Shown: positions 34,938 through 44,593, numbered from the stretch's first letter. The stretch: 54,863 nucleotides of DNA from Gracilibacter sp. (GCA_024637055.1 JAGXFZ010000004.1:1-54863), one strand, 5' to 3'. The notes: generated by a model not told the origin, from the letters alone. Numbers and translations are program-made.

Positions 34938-35177
34938 ATGACGAAGAATTGTTGGGGTAATACCACACTGGCTGAACATCATAGACTTCATAATAATATT
35001 CGTAATGAGCTCCCAGAACTACTAAGCAGGCTCGCAATAGAAGGACAAGAAGAAGAGGCGTTAAGATTACTAGTGGAGTGGGGAACGAATAAGAAGAAAA
35101 GATATAAAATATATAATGAAGCCCGTGTACTTCTGAATCTAGAAAAAGTAGAAGTGGATGTTGAAGTGCTTGAATAA
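34938..35177 (+). CDS. Small helical protein, paralogue of the protein encoded at 34626
   Basis: ATG 34938 follows TGGAGG and encodes 79 residues. After a polar N-terminus with one cysteine and a HxxxHN pattern (EHHRLHNN), the central part ELPELLSRLAIEGQEEEALR and LLVEWGT matches the divergent gene. A 12-residue acidic tail (VEVDVEVLE) is unique to this copy. The helical repeat-like LLxxL and ALRLL motifs suggest a protein-protein interaction module. A terminator follows. Function unknown. Confidence 0.78.
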   Translation: MTKNCWGNTTLAEHHRLHNNIRNELPELLSRLAIEGQEEEALRLLVEWGTNKKKRYKIYNEARVLLNLEKVEVDVEVLE

Positions 35178-35222
35178 GAGACATTATATCCATAATTCTA
35201 AATACAATAACGTTTCAGTAAG

Positions 35223-35257
35223 AAGGAGCATTTTATTAAAAAGTGCTCCCTTTTTCT
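35223..35257 (+). terminator. Terminator after the second small paralogue
   Basis: AAGGAGCATTTT (from 35223) pairs with AAAAAGTGCTCCCTT, one bulge, and ends in TTTTTCT. Confidence 0.7.
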
Positions 35258-35333
35258 AATTGTCACATCAACAGTATTATTGTGAGAGAAAGTTGGGACA
35301 ATAACCACTAAAGAATACAAATCCAAGCAGAGG

Positions 35334-36731
35334 GTGATTATCATAGATAATAGTAGATTAAGAGACTTCCAGAATAAGCGTATGCAAATTTTCCGGGAAC
35401 TTGTAAGAAAGTTCTGGCATGGGGAAATTAAAGATAATATCGATCTCGAAAAACTGACCGACGAGATAAAAAATAAATATAGTTTTGAAGAAGAAGATAT
35501 ACCCTTTATAAAGGATCACATAAGGATAGCTATGGGACTGGACCCCACAGGAAATCAAATGTTCGGGGATGAAATAGACTTAGTAAGGAATTTCAAGGTG
35601 ATACATAAACCTGTTATCGCCAAAGTGGATAGACCTTGTAGAGATTGTAAAGACCATCAAAAATGTCAAGAGGCTTGTAAGTATGAAGCACAGGTATACC
35701 GCAGAAATATAGGTCCGGTAATCGAGAATAACAAGTGCCTCAGCTGTGGCCAGTGTGTGACGAATTGTGACTTTGGAGCACTTGCTGATAAAGTTGAATT
35801 TATCCCTTTGATAAACTTGCTACAAGATGATAATACTGATGTCTATGCAACTGTTGCTCCGGCAATAGTTGGTCAATTCGGAGACGAAGTTTCTATAGGT
35901 AAACTAAGAACGGCATTGAAACTATTAGGCTTCAGAGATATGATCGAAGTAGCTATGTTTGCTGATATCTTGACGATAAGAGAGGCTTTTGAATTTGACG
36001 GTCTGGTAAAGACAGAGGAAGACTTCTTCCTAACTAGTTGTTGTTGTCCTGTATGGTGGAACCTTACCAAAAAGAACTATCCGGAAATATTTACTCAAAT
36101 GTCACCATCCGTTTCGCCGATGATAGCCTCCGGACGGTTTTTGAAAGCAATGTATAAGGATGCCAAAGTTGTCTTCATCAGTCCATGTATAGCCAAGAAA
36201 TCAGAGGTTAAGGAACCTGAAGTAGGAGATGCTATCGACTTTGTTCTTCTCTTTCCGGAATTAAAAGAGATCTTCGGAGCACTTGAGATAAGACTTGAAG
36301 ATCTTTACGAAGAGAACAAAGATCAAGCATCGTATGGGGGAAGGATTTATGCCCGTACTGGAGGGGTAAGCTTTTCTGTGAAATCCGTAGTCAACAGAAT
36401 AGCTCCTTTAAGGGTTATCAAACTTAAAGCCAAAAAAGTAAATGGAGTAAAAGAATGTAATGCCATTTTAAAAAAGCTAGTTAATAAAGAAAATATAGAC
36501 GCTAATTTTATAGAAGGAATGGGATGTGAAGGTGGCTGTGTAGGAGGGCCGCGGACTATGATAGACAAGGATAGGGCGACGGCCATGGTCAATGAATTCG
36601 GAGAAGAATCATTTATCATGACACCATTCGATAACCTTAACATCATGAAAATTCTAAGAGAGTTAGGTATGGATAGAATAGAAGAGATTATGGAGAATGA
36701 AGAGGTAAGCAGATTATTAAGGCGAGGATGA
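35334..36731 (+). CDS. [FeFe]-hydrogenase-like protein with two ferredoxin clusters
   Basis: The 465-residue protein has a helical N-terminus, two 4Fe-4S sites (CRDC...CQEAC from residue 102; CLSCGQCVTNC from 135) and the H-cluster domain. The three H-cluster signatures are present: L1 as TSCCCPVWW (C236-C238), L2 as SPCIAKKSE (C285) and L3 as EGMGCEGGCVGGP (C398, C402). All cluster ligands and a cysteine at the proton-transfer position appear intact, so it is probably catalytic. The extra cysteine in L1 is unusual. The GTG at 35334 overlaps its own GAGGG ribosome-like site, so the start is doubtful; a later start near 35343 (ATA) or 35382 (ATG) is possible. No maturation genes (hydEFG) are nearby. 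Confidence 0.85.
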   Translation: MIIIDNSRLRDFQNKRMQIFRELVRKFWHGEIKDNIDLEKLTDEIKNKYSFEEEDIPFIKDHIRIAMGLDPTGNQMFGDEIDLVRNFKVIHKPVIAKVDRPCRDCKDHQKCQEACKYEAQVYRRNIGPVIENNKCLSCGQCVTNCDFGALADKVEFIPLINLLQDDNTDVYATVAPAIVGQFGDEVSIGKLRTALKLLGFRDMIEVAMFADILTIREAFEFDGLVKTEEDFFLTSCCCPVWWNLTKKNYPEIFTQMSPSVSPMIASGRFLKAMYKDAKVVFISPCIAKKSEVKEPEVGDAIDFVLLFPELKEIFGALEIRLEDLYEENKDQASYGGRIYARTGGVSFSVKSVVNRIAPLRVIKLKAKKVNGVKECNAILKKLVNKENIDANFIEGMGCEGGCVGGPRTMIDKDRATAMVNEFGEESFIMTPFDNLNIMKILRELGMDRIEEIMENEEVSRLLRRG

Positions 36732-36799
36732 AAAAAGTATAGTATACTATATTCATGAATTTTCATATGTCCGAATTCCGTTGAAAAGGAGGGAAATCA

Positions 36800-37447
36800 T
36801 TGAAATCACAAATCAGGTTACTTCTCGTGGATGATCATACGGTATTAAGAAGCGGGTTACGACTGCTATTGGATTCTAACCAAGATATGACTGTGGTAGG
36901 AGAAGCGGAATCAGGGGAAGAAGCGATTGAGAAAGTAAAAGAGGTTAATCCTGATATTGTGTTACTCGATATCTCTATGCCAGGAATGGGCGGAATCCAG
37001 GCACTGCAGAAGATAAAACAGATTTCCAAGGCCAAAGTCCTAATACTGACTATGCATGCTGATGAGGAGTATCTGAAAGAGGCGCTTCAATTTGGAGCAA
37101 GTGGTTATGTTCTAAAACAGGCCGCCGATTCCGAACTCATAGGAGCAATTAGAGAAGTATTCAACGGTCGGATATATCTGGATTCAGGAATGGCTCAAAA
37201 CCTTCTTAAAACAATATACCTTCCAACAAATAATAAAAATCAAATTAATTCAACGCTTACGGATCGTGAGAGAGAAGTATTAAAGCTCATTGCTCTGGGA
37301 TATACTAACAAAGAAATCGGTGAGATTCTTGTAGTGAGTGTTAAAACAGTAGAGAGCCATAAAACTAAAATAATGGAAAAAATAAAATGCAAAAAAAGGT
37401 CTGAGATGGTTAGATACGCTATAGAGAATGGCTATATTTGTTGCTAA
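36800..37447 (+). CDS. NarL/FixJ-family response regulator, orphan
   Basis: TTG 36800 lies nine bases after AAAAGGAGGG. The 215-residue protein has a receiver domain (LLLVDDHTVLRSGLRLL; aspartate in IVLLDISMPGMGG; MHADEE and YVLKQAADSELIG) and a LuxR-type helix-turn-helix (LTDREREVLKLIALGYTNKE, VVSVKTVESHKTKIMEKI). It is closely similar to the regulator at 25592, so one may derive from the other or both respond to related kinases. No kinase gene is adjacent. Position between the hydrogenase-like gene and the nuo operon makes either a possible target. Confidence 0.88.
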   Translation: MKSQIRLLLVDDHTVLRSGLRLLLDSNQDMTVVGEAESGEEAIEKVKEVNPDIVLLDISMPGMGGIQALQKIKQISKAKVLILTMHADEEYLKEALQFGASGYVLKQAADSELIGAIREVFNGRIYLDSGMAQNLLKTIYLPTNNKNQINSTLTDREREVLKLIALGYTNKEIGEILVVSVKTVESHKTKIMEKIKCKKRSEMVRYAIENGYICC

Positions 37448-37610
37448 AAGCGAAACACATAAAATTTCCATTAAAGAATAATTTTGTTCTTAGAAATAAT
37501 ACATAGGGTAATTCCCCTACTTTTTATTACTAAAGGGAGCTTGTTAACTCTGTAACACACCTAATGTTCAAGCAACATATTAGGAATAGAGCACTTCTTG
37601 CCACTTGGCT

Positions 37611-37660
37611 ATAGGGGAAAACCCTTAGAGACAAATGGGGGTTTTCCCCTATTTATTTAT
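37611..37660 (+). terminator. Strong hairpin upstream of the nuo operon
   Basis: ATAGGGGAAAACCC (37611-37624) pairs perfectly with GGGTTTTCCCCTAT (37639-37652), followed by TTATTTAT. It lies 78 bases before nuoA and about 165 bases after the regulator. It may simply end the regulator transcript or work as an attenuator in the nuo leader; the rest of the 282-base gap shows nothing else recognisable. Confidence 0.75.
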
Positions 37661-37729
37661 GAGGTAACAAAGCATGATAATGTAAACGGACTATTTAAAA
37701 TTTTTATAGTGATGGGAAGGTGATGCAAA

Positions 37730-38083
37730 ATGTCGGAATGGGTAGGGGTTGCCCTTTTTATTGTGGCGGGCCTGGCCTTTGGTATCGTAGGAATAGGGGT
37801 AAGCTTTCTGGTCCATCCTCGGAGTAAAAACAGATATAAGTTGGAAACCTATGAGTGCGGGATACCCGCTGAGGGATCCGCCTGGGGGCGGTTTAGAACC
37901 CAATACTTTACTTTTGCACTTATATTTGTTATTTTCGACGTCGAAGTGATTTACCTTTTCCCTTGGGCCGTAAGTTTTGTACAACTAGGCTTAGCTGGGT
38001 TGATCAAAATGTTCATCTTTATATTTATTCTAGTTTTAGGACTATGGTATGCTTGGAAGGAAGGTGCTCTAGAGTGGAAATAA
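37730..38083 (+). CDS. nuoA: Complex I subunit A
   Basis: The 117-residue protein has three membrane helices and the NuoA signature [15 protein letters not shown] before the second helix, then [12 protein letters not shown] with the conserved acidic residue. It is part of the membrane arm near the quinone cavity. GGAAGGTG precedes ATG 37730. First gene of an 11-gene operon in the order A-B-C-D-H-I-J-K-L-M-N. Confidence 0.95.
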   Translation: MSEWVGVALFIVAGLAFGIVGIGVSFLVHPRSKNRYKLETYECGIPAEGSAWGRFRTQYFTFALIFVIFDVEVIYLFPWAVSFVQLGLAGLIKMFIFIFILVLGLWYAWKEGALEWK

Positions 38084-38655
38084 CTGGAGGAGACAACAAT
38101 TCTTGTGACCAGCAACCTAATGAAGAAATGATCGATGAAACTACAAAACGTCTCAAGAGATTAGGTGCTGAGCCTGCAGTTATCGGCGAAGTTACCAGAG
38201 TCGTTTCAGTAGGGCCGTTAGAGAAGATTCTGAACCTAGGCCGTGCTAATTCATTCTGGCCACTAGGCTTTGGGTTAGCTTGTTGTGCGATTGAAGGACT
38301 AATGACATCCAATACTGCTAGGTTTGATCTGTCAAGGTTCGGTTATGAAGTTATGAGAGCCTCACCGAGGCAGGCGGATCTAATGTTAGTCTGTGGTACA
38401 GTCACGAAAAAAGCTGCACCTTTTGTGGTGCGACTGTATGAGCAAATGCCTGACCCTAAGTATGTAATCGCTATGGGGAGTTGTGCAATCTCCGGTGGGC
38501 CATTTGTAGATTCTTATAATGTTGTTCCCGGGGTAGATCAGTTGATTCCAGTCGATGTATATTTACCTGGGTGCCCGCCTAGACCAGACGCAACGATTCA
38601 TGCCTTTATGAAGCTTAAGGAAAAAATACTTAATCTTGAGGTGGTGAAGAAGTAA
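38074..38655 (+). CDS. nuoB: Complex I subunit B (N2 iron-sulfur protein)
   Basis: GTG 38074 overlaps the end of nuoA by ten bases and lies ten bases after GGAAGGAAGG. An upstream in-frame extension (from 37963) would run inside nuoA and is rejected. The 193-residue protein carries the cysteines that hold cluster N2: the tandem pair in [20 protein letters not shown] and [10 protein letters not shown] with [13 protein letters not shown]2 passes electrons to quinone at the NuoB/NuoD interface. The first 40 residues are a polar extension that is not conserved. Confidence 0.95.
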   Translation: MEITGGDNNSCDQQPNEEMIDETTKRLKRLGAEPAVIGEVTRVVSVGPLEKILNLGRANSFWPLGFGLACCAIEGLMTSNTARFDLSRFGYEVMRASPRQADLMLVCGTVTKKAAPFVVRLYEQMPDPKYVIAMGSCAISGGPFVDSYNVVPGVDQLIPVDVYLPGCPPRPDATIHAFMKLKEKILNLEVVKK

Positions 38656-38656
38656 T

Positions 38657-39100
38657 ATGACAGTACAAACCATTTCTGAAGTAAAATCAGAGATAATTGC
38701 CAAGTATCCGCAAATAGAGTTATCGGAAGCAGGGCATTTTTTTGTGCCGGTAAACCAACTAGCAGATATAATGCTTGATTTAAAAGTGTCTTTCGGGTTT
38801 GACTTCCTTACCAACGTTACAGCGGTTGATTATTTGGAACATTTTAACGTGGTTTATAACCTAAGCAAGACAACGGCACCGGATATGCTCCATATTATTA
38901 CAAAGGTTGATCGGAAAGAACCTCAGGTGCCCTCCATGGTGTCCATCTGGGGTGGTGCCATCTGGCAGGAGCGAGAGGCATATGACTTACTGGGTATTAT
39001 CTTTACCGGTCATCCCAACTTAAAAAGAATATTACTGGACGATAGTTGGGAAGAACACCCCCTGCGGAGGGATTTTCAGTGGGAAGGCGGTAGGGATTGA
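38657..39100 (+). CDS. nuoC: Complex I subunit C
   Basis: This 147-residue protein is the 30-kDa-type subunit of the peripheral arm. The family end [20 protein letters not shown], followed by RRDFQWEG, is intact. It begins one base after nuoB, and the preceding GAGGTGGTGAAG gives a ribosome site. It is short for the family, lacking the long N- or C-terminal additions of fused NuoCD proteins; nuoD is separate here. Confidence 0.94.
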   Translation: MTVQTISEVKSEIIAKYPQIELSEAGHFFVPVNQLADIMLDLKVSFGFDFLTNVTAVDYLEHFNVVYNLSKTTAPDMLHIITKVDRKEPQVPSMVSIWGGAIWQEREAYDLLGIIFTGHPNLKRILLDDSWEEHPLRRDFQWEGGRD

Positions 39101-40194
39101 TGAAGACCCAGGAAATGCTAATAAACGTAGGCCCGCAACACCCTAGCACCCACGGGGTATTCCGTGTCGTTTTAACCCTTGACGGTGAAACAGTGGTAAA
39201 GGCTAACTCAGTGCCCGGGTATTTACACCGAGGAATTGAAAAAATACTTGAATCTAGGACTTATCCTCAGGTTCTTCCTTACACTGATCGGCTGGATTAT
39301 CTGGCAGGTCTGTTAATGAACTGGGGATATGTCAACGCAATGGAAGAGTTAATGGATACTGAGGTTCCTGAAAGGGCTGAGCATATCAGGGTAATTATGG
39401 GTGAATTACAAAGAATAGCCAGTCACCTAGTAGCAACGGCAGCCTATTCGGGGGATGTTGGTGGACTTACAGGATTTATTTATTGTTTTAGAGATCGTGA
39501 AGATATAATGGACATGATAGAAATGGTTAGTGGTGCTCGGCTTACACCAAGTTACATGAGAATAGGTGGGGTCGCCGCTGACTTACCGGATGGATTTCTC
39601 GAAAAATGTCAGAAATTTATCGATTATCTACCCACAGCTATCGAAGAATATAACGGACTAATAACTGGCAATGAAATCTTTCAACACAGAACAAAAAAAG
39701 TAGCACCTATAACAGCCGAAAGAGCTATTAATATGAGTCTTTCTGGACCTATTCTACGGGCAAGTGGAGTAAATTATGACCTCCGAAAGGCCAGGCCTTA
39801 TAGCATCTATGATAGATTTGAGTTTGATGTTCCGCTAGGGTCTAACGGAGACTGCTTTGACCGCTTTTATCTTCGTGTTTTAGAGATGACTGAATCTGCT
39901 AGGATAATCAGGCAAGCTTTAGATAAATTGCCAGATGGTCCGATTAACGCTAAGGTACCGAAGATTATCAAGCCTGCAGTCGGTGAAGCATATGCGGAAA
40001 TAGAAAGCTCCAAAGGAATTATGGGTGTATATGTAGTAAGTGACGGCAGTACAAAGCCCTACCGGATTCATTTCCGGCGTCCTTCCTTTATCAATTTGGG
40101 GCATTTTGATGAATTGATTCAGGGTTGGAAAATCGCAGATGTCATAGCTATACTAGGCAGTTTTGATATCGTATTAGGTGAAGTTGATTGTTAA
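39100..40194 (+). CDS. nuoD: Complex I subunit D
   Basis: The 364-residue 49-kDa-type subunit shares the quinone site with NuoB. It starts in the TGATG overlap with nuoC; TTG 39097 is an alternative. Motifs are [14 protein letters not shown] with the quinone-contacting histidine, GYLHRGIEK and the C-terminal IRDPSF-like region [10 protein letters not shown]. The nickel ligand cysteines of the ancestral hydrogenase are absent, as expected for complex I. The usual subunit length is about 400; this one is a compact version. Confidence 0.95.
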   Translation: MKTQEMLINVGPQHPSTHGVFRVVLTLDGETVVKANSVPGYLHRGIEKILESRTYPQVLPYTDRLDYLAGLLMNWGYVNAMEELMDTEVPERAEHIRVIMGELQRIASHLVATAAYSGDVGGLTGFIYCFRDREDIMDMIEMVSGARLTPSYMRIGGVAADLPDGFLEKCQKFIDYLPTAIEEYNGLITGNEIFQHRTKKVAPITAERAINMSLSGPILRASGVNYDLRKARPYSIYDRFEFDVPLGSNGDCFDRFYLRVLEMTESARIIRQALDKLPDGPINAKVPKIIKPAVGEAYAEIESSKGIMGVYVVSDGSTKPYRIHFRRPSFINLGHFDELIQGWKIADVIAILGSFDIVLGEVDC

Positions 40195-40217
40195 AAGGAT
40201 TGGGGGAGTGAGGCTAG

Positions 40218-41267
40218 GTGGAAAACATATTTGTTAATGCTGCCGGCGGAATAAGAAACCTGCTGGAATCCGCTGGTCTGCCCAGCTTGGTTGTTGATAT
40301 CAGTATAATGACAACGATATTTGTAGCCATTCTGGTATTTGTCTTGTTAAACGTGTTGTGGTTGGTATACATGGAACGGAAGGTATCGGCGTATATTCAA
40401 TGCCGTATCGGTCCCAACCGCGTTGGTCCAATGGGGATATTTCAAACCATAGCAGATACTGTTAAGTTAATCAGTAAAGAAATTATTATCCCTAAGAATA
40501 CCAATAAGAAACTATTCTTATTGGCACCAGTTATGATTTTTATGCCACCCATGGCAGTGTTCGCTGTTACGCCGTTTGGTAAAGGGATGGTTGCTCTGGA
40601 TTTAAACATCGGAGTTTATTATTTTGTGGCTTTGGCTTCTCTGTCTACGGTAGTTATTTGGATGGCAGGTTGGACTTCTAATAATAAATATTCCCTGCTT
40701 GGAAGCATGAGAGTTGTAGCTCAGATGGTCAGTTATGAAGTACCATTACTTCTGTCTATAGTAGGCGTAGTTCTTCTGACTGGAACTATGAACCTGACTG
40801 GAATTATCACGGCCCAGCAGAGTGTGTGGATGATTTTCTTACAACCGGTGGCTTTTCTCATCTATCTAATAGCCGCTGTAGCAGAAACCAATCGTACACC
40901 CTTTGACTTAGTAGAAGGGGAATCAGAAATTATTACTGGCCCTTTTACTGAGTACAGCGGTATGGGATTCGCATTCTTTTTCCTTGCTGAATATGCAAAC
41001 GTTTTACTAGTTTCAATGTTGGCTTCGATCTTGTTCTTAGGTGGTTGGCTGGCTCCTTTTGGTTTAACCTTTATTCCGTCTTGGATTTGGCTATTGCTCA
41101 AGGTCTATCTGGTGATTTTCCTCTTAATGTGGTTCCGGTGGACTTATCCTCGGACCAGGATAGACCAGATGATGGCTTTTTGCTGGAAGGTACTTGTGCC
41201 ACTAGCTATTGTCAACATTTTTGTGACCGGCATAGGCAAATACTTGTATGAGTCTGTGAGGTGGTGA
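40218..41267 (+). CDS. nuoH: Complex I subunit H
   Basis: The 349-residue membrane subunit has eight or nine helices and connects the quinone cavity with the proton pumps. MERKVSAYIQCRIGPNRVGP is the ND1 signature, AETNRTPFDLVEGESEI holds the acidic loop, and the helix 7 region follows. The start GTG 40218 is preceded by GGGGGAGTGAGG. It is 23 bases from nuoD in the same operon. Confidence 0.95.
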   Translation: MENIFVNAAGGIRNLLESAGLPSLVVDISIMTTIFVAILVFVLLNVLWLVYMERKVSAYIQCRIGPNRVGPMGIFQTIADTVKLISKEIIIPKNTNKKLFLLAPVMIFMPPMAVFAVTPFGKGMVALDLNIGVYYFVALASLSTVVIWMAGWTSNNKYSLLGSMRVVAQMVSYEVPLLLSIVGVVLLTGTMNLTGIITAQQSVWMIFLQPVAFLIYLIAAVAETNRTPFDLVEGESEIITGPFTEYSGMGFAFFFLAEYANVLLVSMLASILFLGGWLAPFGLTFIPSWIWLLLKVYLVIFLLMWFRWTYPRTRIDQMMAFCWKVLVPLAIVNIFVTGIGKYLYESVRW

Positions 41268-41272
41268 TATAA

Positions 41273-41803
41273 ATGTTCGGTAAAGGTTTACTCAAGGGAC
41301 TAAAAATAACCATAGGTCGATTCTTTGGCAAAAAATCAACTGTCCAGTACCCTGAAGAGCGCTTACCTCTTCCTGACCGTTTCTATGGCAAACCAGATTT
41401 TCATTATGATAAGTGTATAGCTTGTAATCTATGTGTGAATGCTTGTCCTAATAAAGTAATTAAGCTGGGGACTGAGACGGTAGAGAAGAAAAAGGTAGTT
41501 ACAGGATACCATTTTGACCAACAATACTGTCTGTTTTGTGGGCTATGTGAAGAAGCATGCCCTACAGACGCTATCAAGTTTACTAAGGATTTCGAGCTGA
41601 CCACGTATGACCGCGATACTATTGGAATCGAATTTGTTAAACAAGGACAGATAGATAAAAAAATTAAAGAAGTTAAGCAGGCTGCTGCGGAGAAGGCTGC
41701 CGCTGCGGAGAAAGCTGCCGCAGAGAAAGCTGCTGCCGAGACAAAGTCTCAGACAGAAGAAGCTGATAAAGCAGAGACTACTAATAAGGAAGGGGGAGCC
41801 TAG
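41273..41803 (+). CDS. nuoI: Complex I subunit I with Ala/Glu-rich tail
   Basis: The 176-residue ferredoxin subunit carries clusters N6a and N6b: CIACNLCVNACP (from about residue 48) and CLFCGLCEEACP (from about residue 87). It passes electrons to N2. After residue 125 a low-complexity tail repeats AAAEKAA-type units and ends in charged residues; it is absent from most NuoI proteins. Because NuoE, F and G are missing, NuoI is the likely docking site of the electron donor, and the tail could help there. The tail role is inference. Confidence 0.93.
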   Translation: MFGKGLLKGLKITIGRFFGKKSTVQYPEERLPLPDRFYGKPDFHYDKCIACNLCVNACPNKVIKLGTETVEKKKVVTGYHFDQQYCLFCGLCEEACPTDAIKFTKDFELTTYDRDTIGIEFVKQGQIDKKIKEVKQAAAEKAAAAEKAAAEKAAAETKSQTEEADKAETTNKEGGA

Positions 41804-41804
41804 C

Positions 41805-42323
41805 ATGGAAAACGTCTATGAATTGATAGCATTTATCTTACTCGGAGGCATGGTCCTTGGCTCGGCCCTCTTGGTTGTAACTTTAAAAAATTTGGTACAC
41901 AGTGTACTTTCACTAATCGTTACCTTCATAGCTGTTGCCGGAATATTTCTACTCTTAAATGCAGATTTTCTGGCAGCTGTACAGGTGCTTGTTTATGCGG
42001 GCGGAGTATGTATCATGGTGGTTTTCGCGGTCATGTTAGTCCAAAGAACCGACATGGAAGAATCTAACCCTGTAAACTGGCGCTTTGGGTTCGCAACACT
42101 TCTGGGAGGCGGAATATTTATCCTAATCGGATTGTTCGCTGCCAGATCTCAGTGGATGCTTACCGGAACAGAAGTGCCTAAGGACACCGTGGGAACGTTT
42201 GCTCCTATCTTATTAACGGAATTTGTAATTCCCTTCGAAGTGGCGGCCATATTATTGACCGTGGCTTTAACAGGTGCCCTATTGTTGGTAAAGGAGGTGA
42301 AAGCAAATGGGGACGGGTCTTAA
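41805..42323 (+). CDS. nuoJ: Complex I subunit J
   Basis: The 172-residue membrane subunit has five helices and the ND6-like FLAAVQVLVYAGGVCIMVVF in the third helix, which contains the pi-bulge linked to proton coupling. It starts one base after the nuoI stop, with AAGGGGGAG in front, and overlaps nuoK by 17 bases at its end. Confidence 0.94.
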   Translation: MENVYELIAFILLGGMVLGSALLVVTLKNLVHSVLSLIVTFIAVAGIFLLLNADFLAAVQVLVYAGGVCIMVVFAVMLVQRTDMEESNPVNWRFGFATLLGGGIFILIGLFAARSQWMLTGTEVPKDTVGTFAPILLTEFVIPFEVAAILLTVALTGALLLVKEVKANGDGS

Positions 42324-42624
42324 CCCTTCATATTTCATCGGCCTAAGTGCTGCCCTTTTTGCTATTGGGATGTACGGAGCTTTATCTAAAAAAAATATTA
42401 TCTCCGTGTTGATTTCTATAGAACTGATGCTTTGTGCAGTTAATATTAACTTGGTGGCCTTTAATAAGTTTCTTACCCCTGATGCTTTCTTGGGACAGAT
42501 TTTTGCAATCTTTATAATAACTGTTGCCGCCGCTGAGGTTGGTTTAGGTTTAGCCTTAATTATAGCCATTTCCCGTCGCAGGGAAACTAACAATTTGGAC
42601 GACCTCGACTGGTTAAGGTGGTAG
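42307..42624 (+). CDS. nuoK: Complex I subunit K
   Basis: The 105-residue three-helix ND4L-type subunit has the two membrane glutamates expected for proton transfer, in LISIELMLCAVN and in AAAEVGLGLAL. ATG 42307 lies inside the end of nuoJ, behind AAGGAGGTGAAAG. Confidence 0.94.
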   Translation: MGTGLNPSYFIGLSAALFAIGMYGALSKKNIISVLISIELMLCAVNINLVAFNKFLTPDAFLGQIFAIFIITVAAAEVGLGLALIIAISRRRETNNLDDLDWLRW

Positions 42625-42658
42625 GACTTAGAGTGGAAGGTAGGTGTTAATAAAAATA

Positions 42659-44593
42659 ATGGTCGAATTTGCTTTAAATCATGCCTGGTTGGTTCCACTT
42701 CTGCCGGCCTTGGCCTTTGTAATTATCGTCTTTCTCACTCAACGTTCTGCGAAACTTAGTTCCACAGTTTCTATTGCAGCAATGTTGGGATCATTCGTGT
42801 TGGCTTCTGCAATTGCCGTAGGCGTTTTTACCAACCATGAATTTATTGAGAAATCTTTAGTTTATTCTATTCCATGGTTTGGGATGGAAGGGTTTACTAT
42901 TAACGTTGGTGTAATGTTGGATCCTACATCCGCCATGATGTTATTTATGGTTACCCTGGTAACGTCTTTAATCCAGATCTATTCCACTGGGTATATGAAA
43001 GACGACCCCAAGTATGCACTGTTTTTCTCCTATCTCTCCCTGTTTGGAGCATCTATGCTGGGTCTGGTTATCGCCAGCAACTTACTACAGTTGTTCGTAA
43101 TGTGGGAATTGGTCGGTCTATGCTCCTATCTACTAATCGGGTTCTATACCTTTAAGGTATCAGCTCGGGAAGCGGCTAAAAAGGCTTTTATGACCACCAG
43201 GATTGGCGATTTCGGAATGCTACTTGGCATTTTATTTTTACAAATTAAATTCGGTACATTGGATCTAGTAGAATTGGCTGCTAAAATACCAATGTTCGAA
43301 CAGTTCGGGGTTTCCTTAGGACTGTTGACACTGATTGCGATACTACTGTTCATGGGACCTGTAGCTAAATCAGGTCAGTTTCCGTTGCACGTCTGGCTAC
43401 CTGACGCCATGGAAGGTCCAACTCCTGTATCAGCTTTAATCCACGCTGCTACCATGGTAGTAGCTGGTGTTTATCTGATTGGGCGGACATTATTCTTGTA
43501 TGTTGAAGTTCCCGGGGCTATGACGTTAATAGCTATTGTCGGTGCCTTTACCGCTCTCTTTGCCGCGGCCATTGCGATAACGCAAAGGGAGATAAAACGT
43601 ATCCTGGCCTACTCAACTGTTTCTCAATTGGGCTATATGATGTTAGCTTTAGGAGTTGGCAGTCTTTCAGCTAGTATGTTTCATCTTTGGACCCATGCCT
43701 TCTTTAAAGCATTGATGTTCTTGGCGGCAGGCTCGGTTTTACACGCCTTGCACAATAGAGCAGATGTTTGGGATATGGGCGGTTTAATTAGAAAGATGCC
43801 AATAACTGGATGGACTTTCGTCGTTGGTGGCTTGGCCATTGCTGGTATCCCGCCATTCGCTGGGTTCTGGTCCAAGGACGAGATTCTTGTTGTAACCATG
43901 GAATATGCTAAGAATGGGAATGGAATAGGCTATCTATTATTCGCCATGGCTGCATTCACAGCTTTCTTAACAGCGTTCTATATGTGGCGCATGATTTTCC
44001 TAACCTTCTTCGGAAAAGAAAAAGCGGAAAACCATCCGCATGAATCTCCGTGGTCTATGACTATGCCCTTAATTGTTCTGGCTATAATGGCCAGCATCAG
44101 TGGACTGATAGGAACTCCTTGGGCAAATATCTGGGGCGAGTGGATTCATTTCGGAACTCCTCATCACGCGGATCCTGCTTTGGGTTTGATGTTCCTTTCC
44201 GTACTCCTAGCAGTAGCAGGTATTGGCTTAGCCTATGTCTTATACTACAAGGATGGGGAGAAGAAGACAGCACAGGCGCTGGCACAAAAGTACCAGCCAC
44301 TGTACAAACTCTCCTATAATAAATTCTATATCGATGAAGTTTACGCCTGGTTTACACAGAGGGTTGTTGATGCCTCTGCTAGACTAACCTATTATTTTGA
44401 TATTTATTTCGTAGATGGAATAGTAAACGGACTTGCAGCTGTAACTAGGGGTTCAGGTCACGGTCTGCGTTTCTTACAAACAGGCAGACTTCAGACATAT
44501 GCCTTAGTATTTTTCCTTGCAATTCTAGTAATTACTATTGTATTAGCCTTCGGACCATCTGACTTAGCCAGTATAATGGGAGGTGTTAAATAA
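42659..44593 (+). CDS. nuoL: Complex I subunit L (antiporter-like)
   Basis: The product is about 644 residues with fourteen or more helices and a C-terminal amphipathic helix region, as in NuoL. The antiporter motifs are LFVMWELVGLCSYLLIGF (glutamate), GPVAKSGQFPLHVWLPDAM with the helix 7 lysine, and HAFFKALMFLAAGS. It pumps protons or sodium in the distal membrane arm. ATG 42659 is chosen; GTG 42644 (start with VLIKI) is an alternative with a closer but cramped ribosome site. It overlaps nuoM by one base. Confidence 0.94.
   Translation: MVEFALNHAWLVPLLPALAFVIIVFLTQRSAKLSSTVSIAAMLGSFVLASAIAVGVFTNHEFIEKSLVYSIPWFGMEGFTINVGVMLDPTSAMMLFMVTLVTSLIQIYSTGYMKDDPKYALFFSYLSLFGASMLGLVIASNLLQLFVMWELVGLCSYLLIGFYTFKVSAREAAKKAFMTTRIGDFGMLLGILFLQIKFGTLDLVELAAKIPMFEQFGVSLGLLTLIAILLFMGPVAKSGQFPLHVWLPDAMEGPTPVSALIHAATMVVAGVYLIGRTLFLYVEVPGAMTLIAIVGAFTALFAAAIAITQREIKRILAYSTVSQLGYMMLALGVGSLSASMFHLWTHAFFKALMFLAAGSVLHALHNRADVWDMGGLIRKMPITGWTFVVGGLAIAGIPPFAGFWSKDEILVVTMEYAKNGNGIGYLLFAMAAFTAFLTAFYMWRMIFLTFFGKEKAENHPHESPWSMTMPLIVLAIMASISGLIGTPWANIWGEWIHFGTPHHADPALGLMFLSVLLAVAGIGLAYVLYYKDGEKKTAQALAQKYQPLYKLSYNKFYIDEVYAWFTQRVVDASARLTYYFDIYFVDGIVNGLAAVTRGSGHGLRFLQTGRLQTYALVFFLAILVITIVLAFGPSDLASIMGGVK

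Noticed and set aside
34831-35193. 120-codon open frame opposite the second small paralogue
   Set aside because: It is antisense to a paralogue-supported gene and has low-complexity, hydrophobic composition with no ribosome site.
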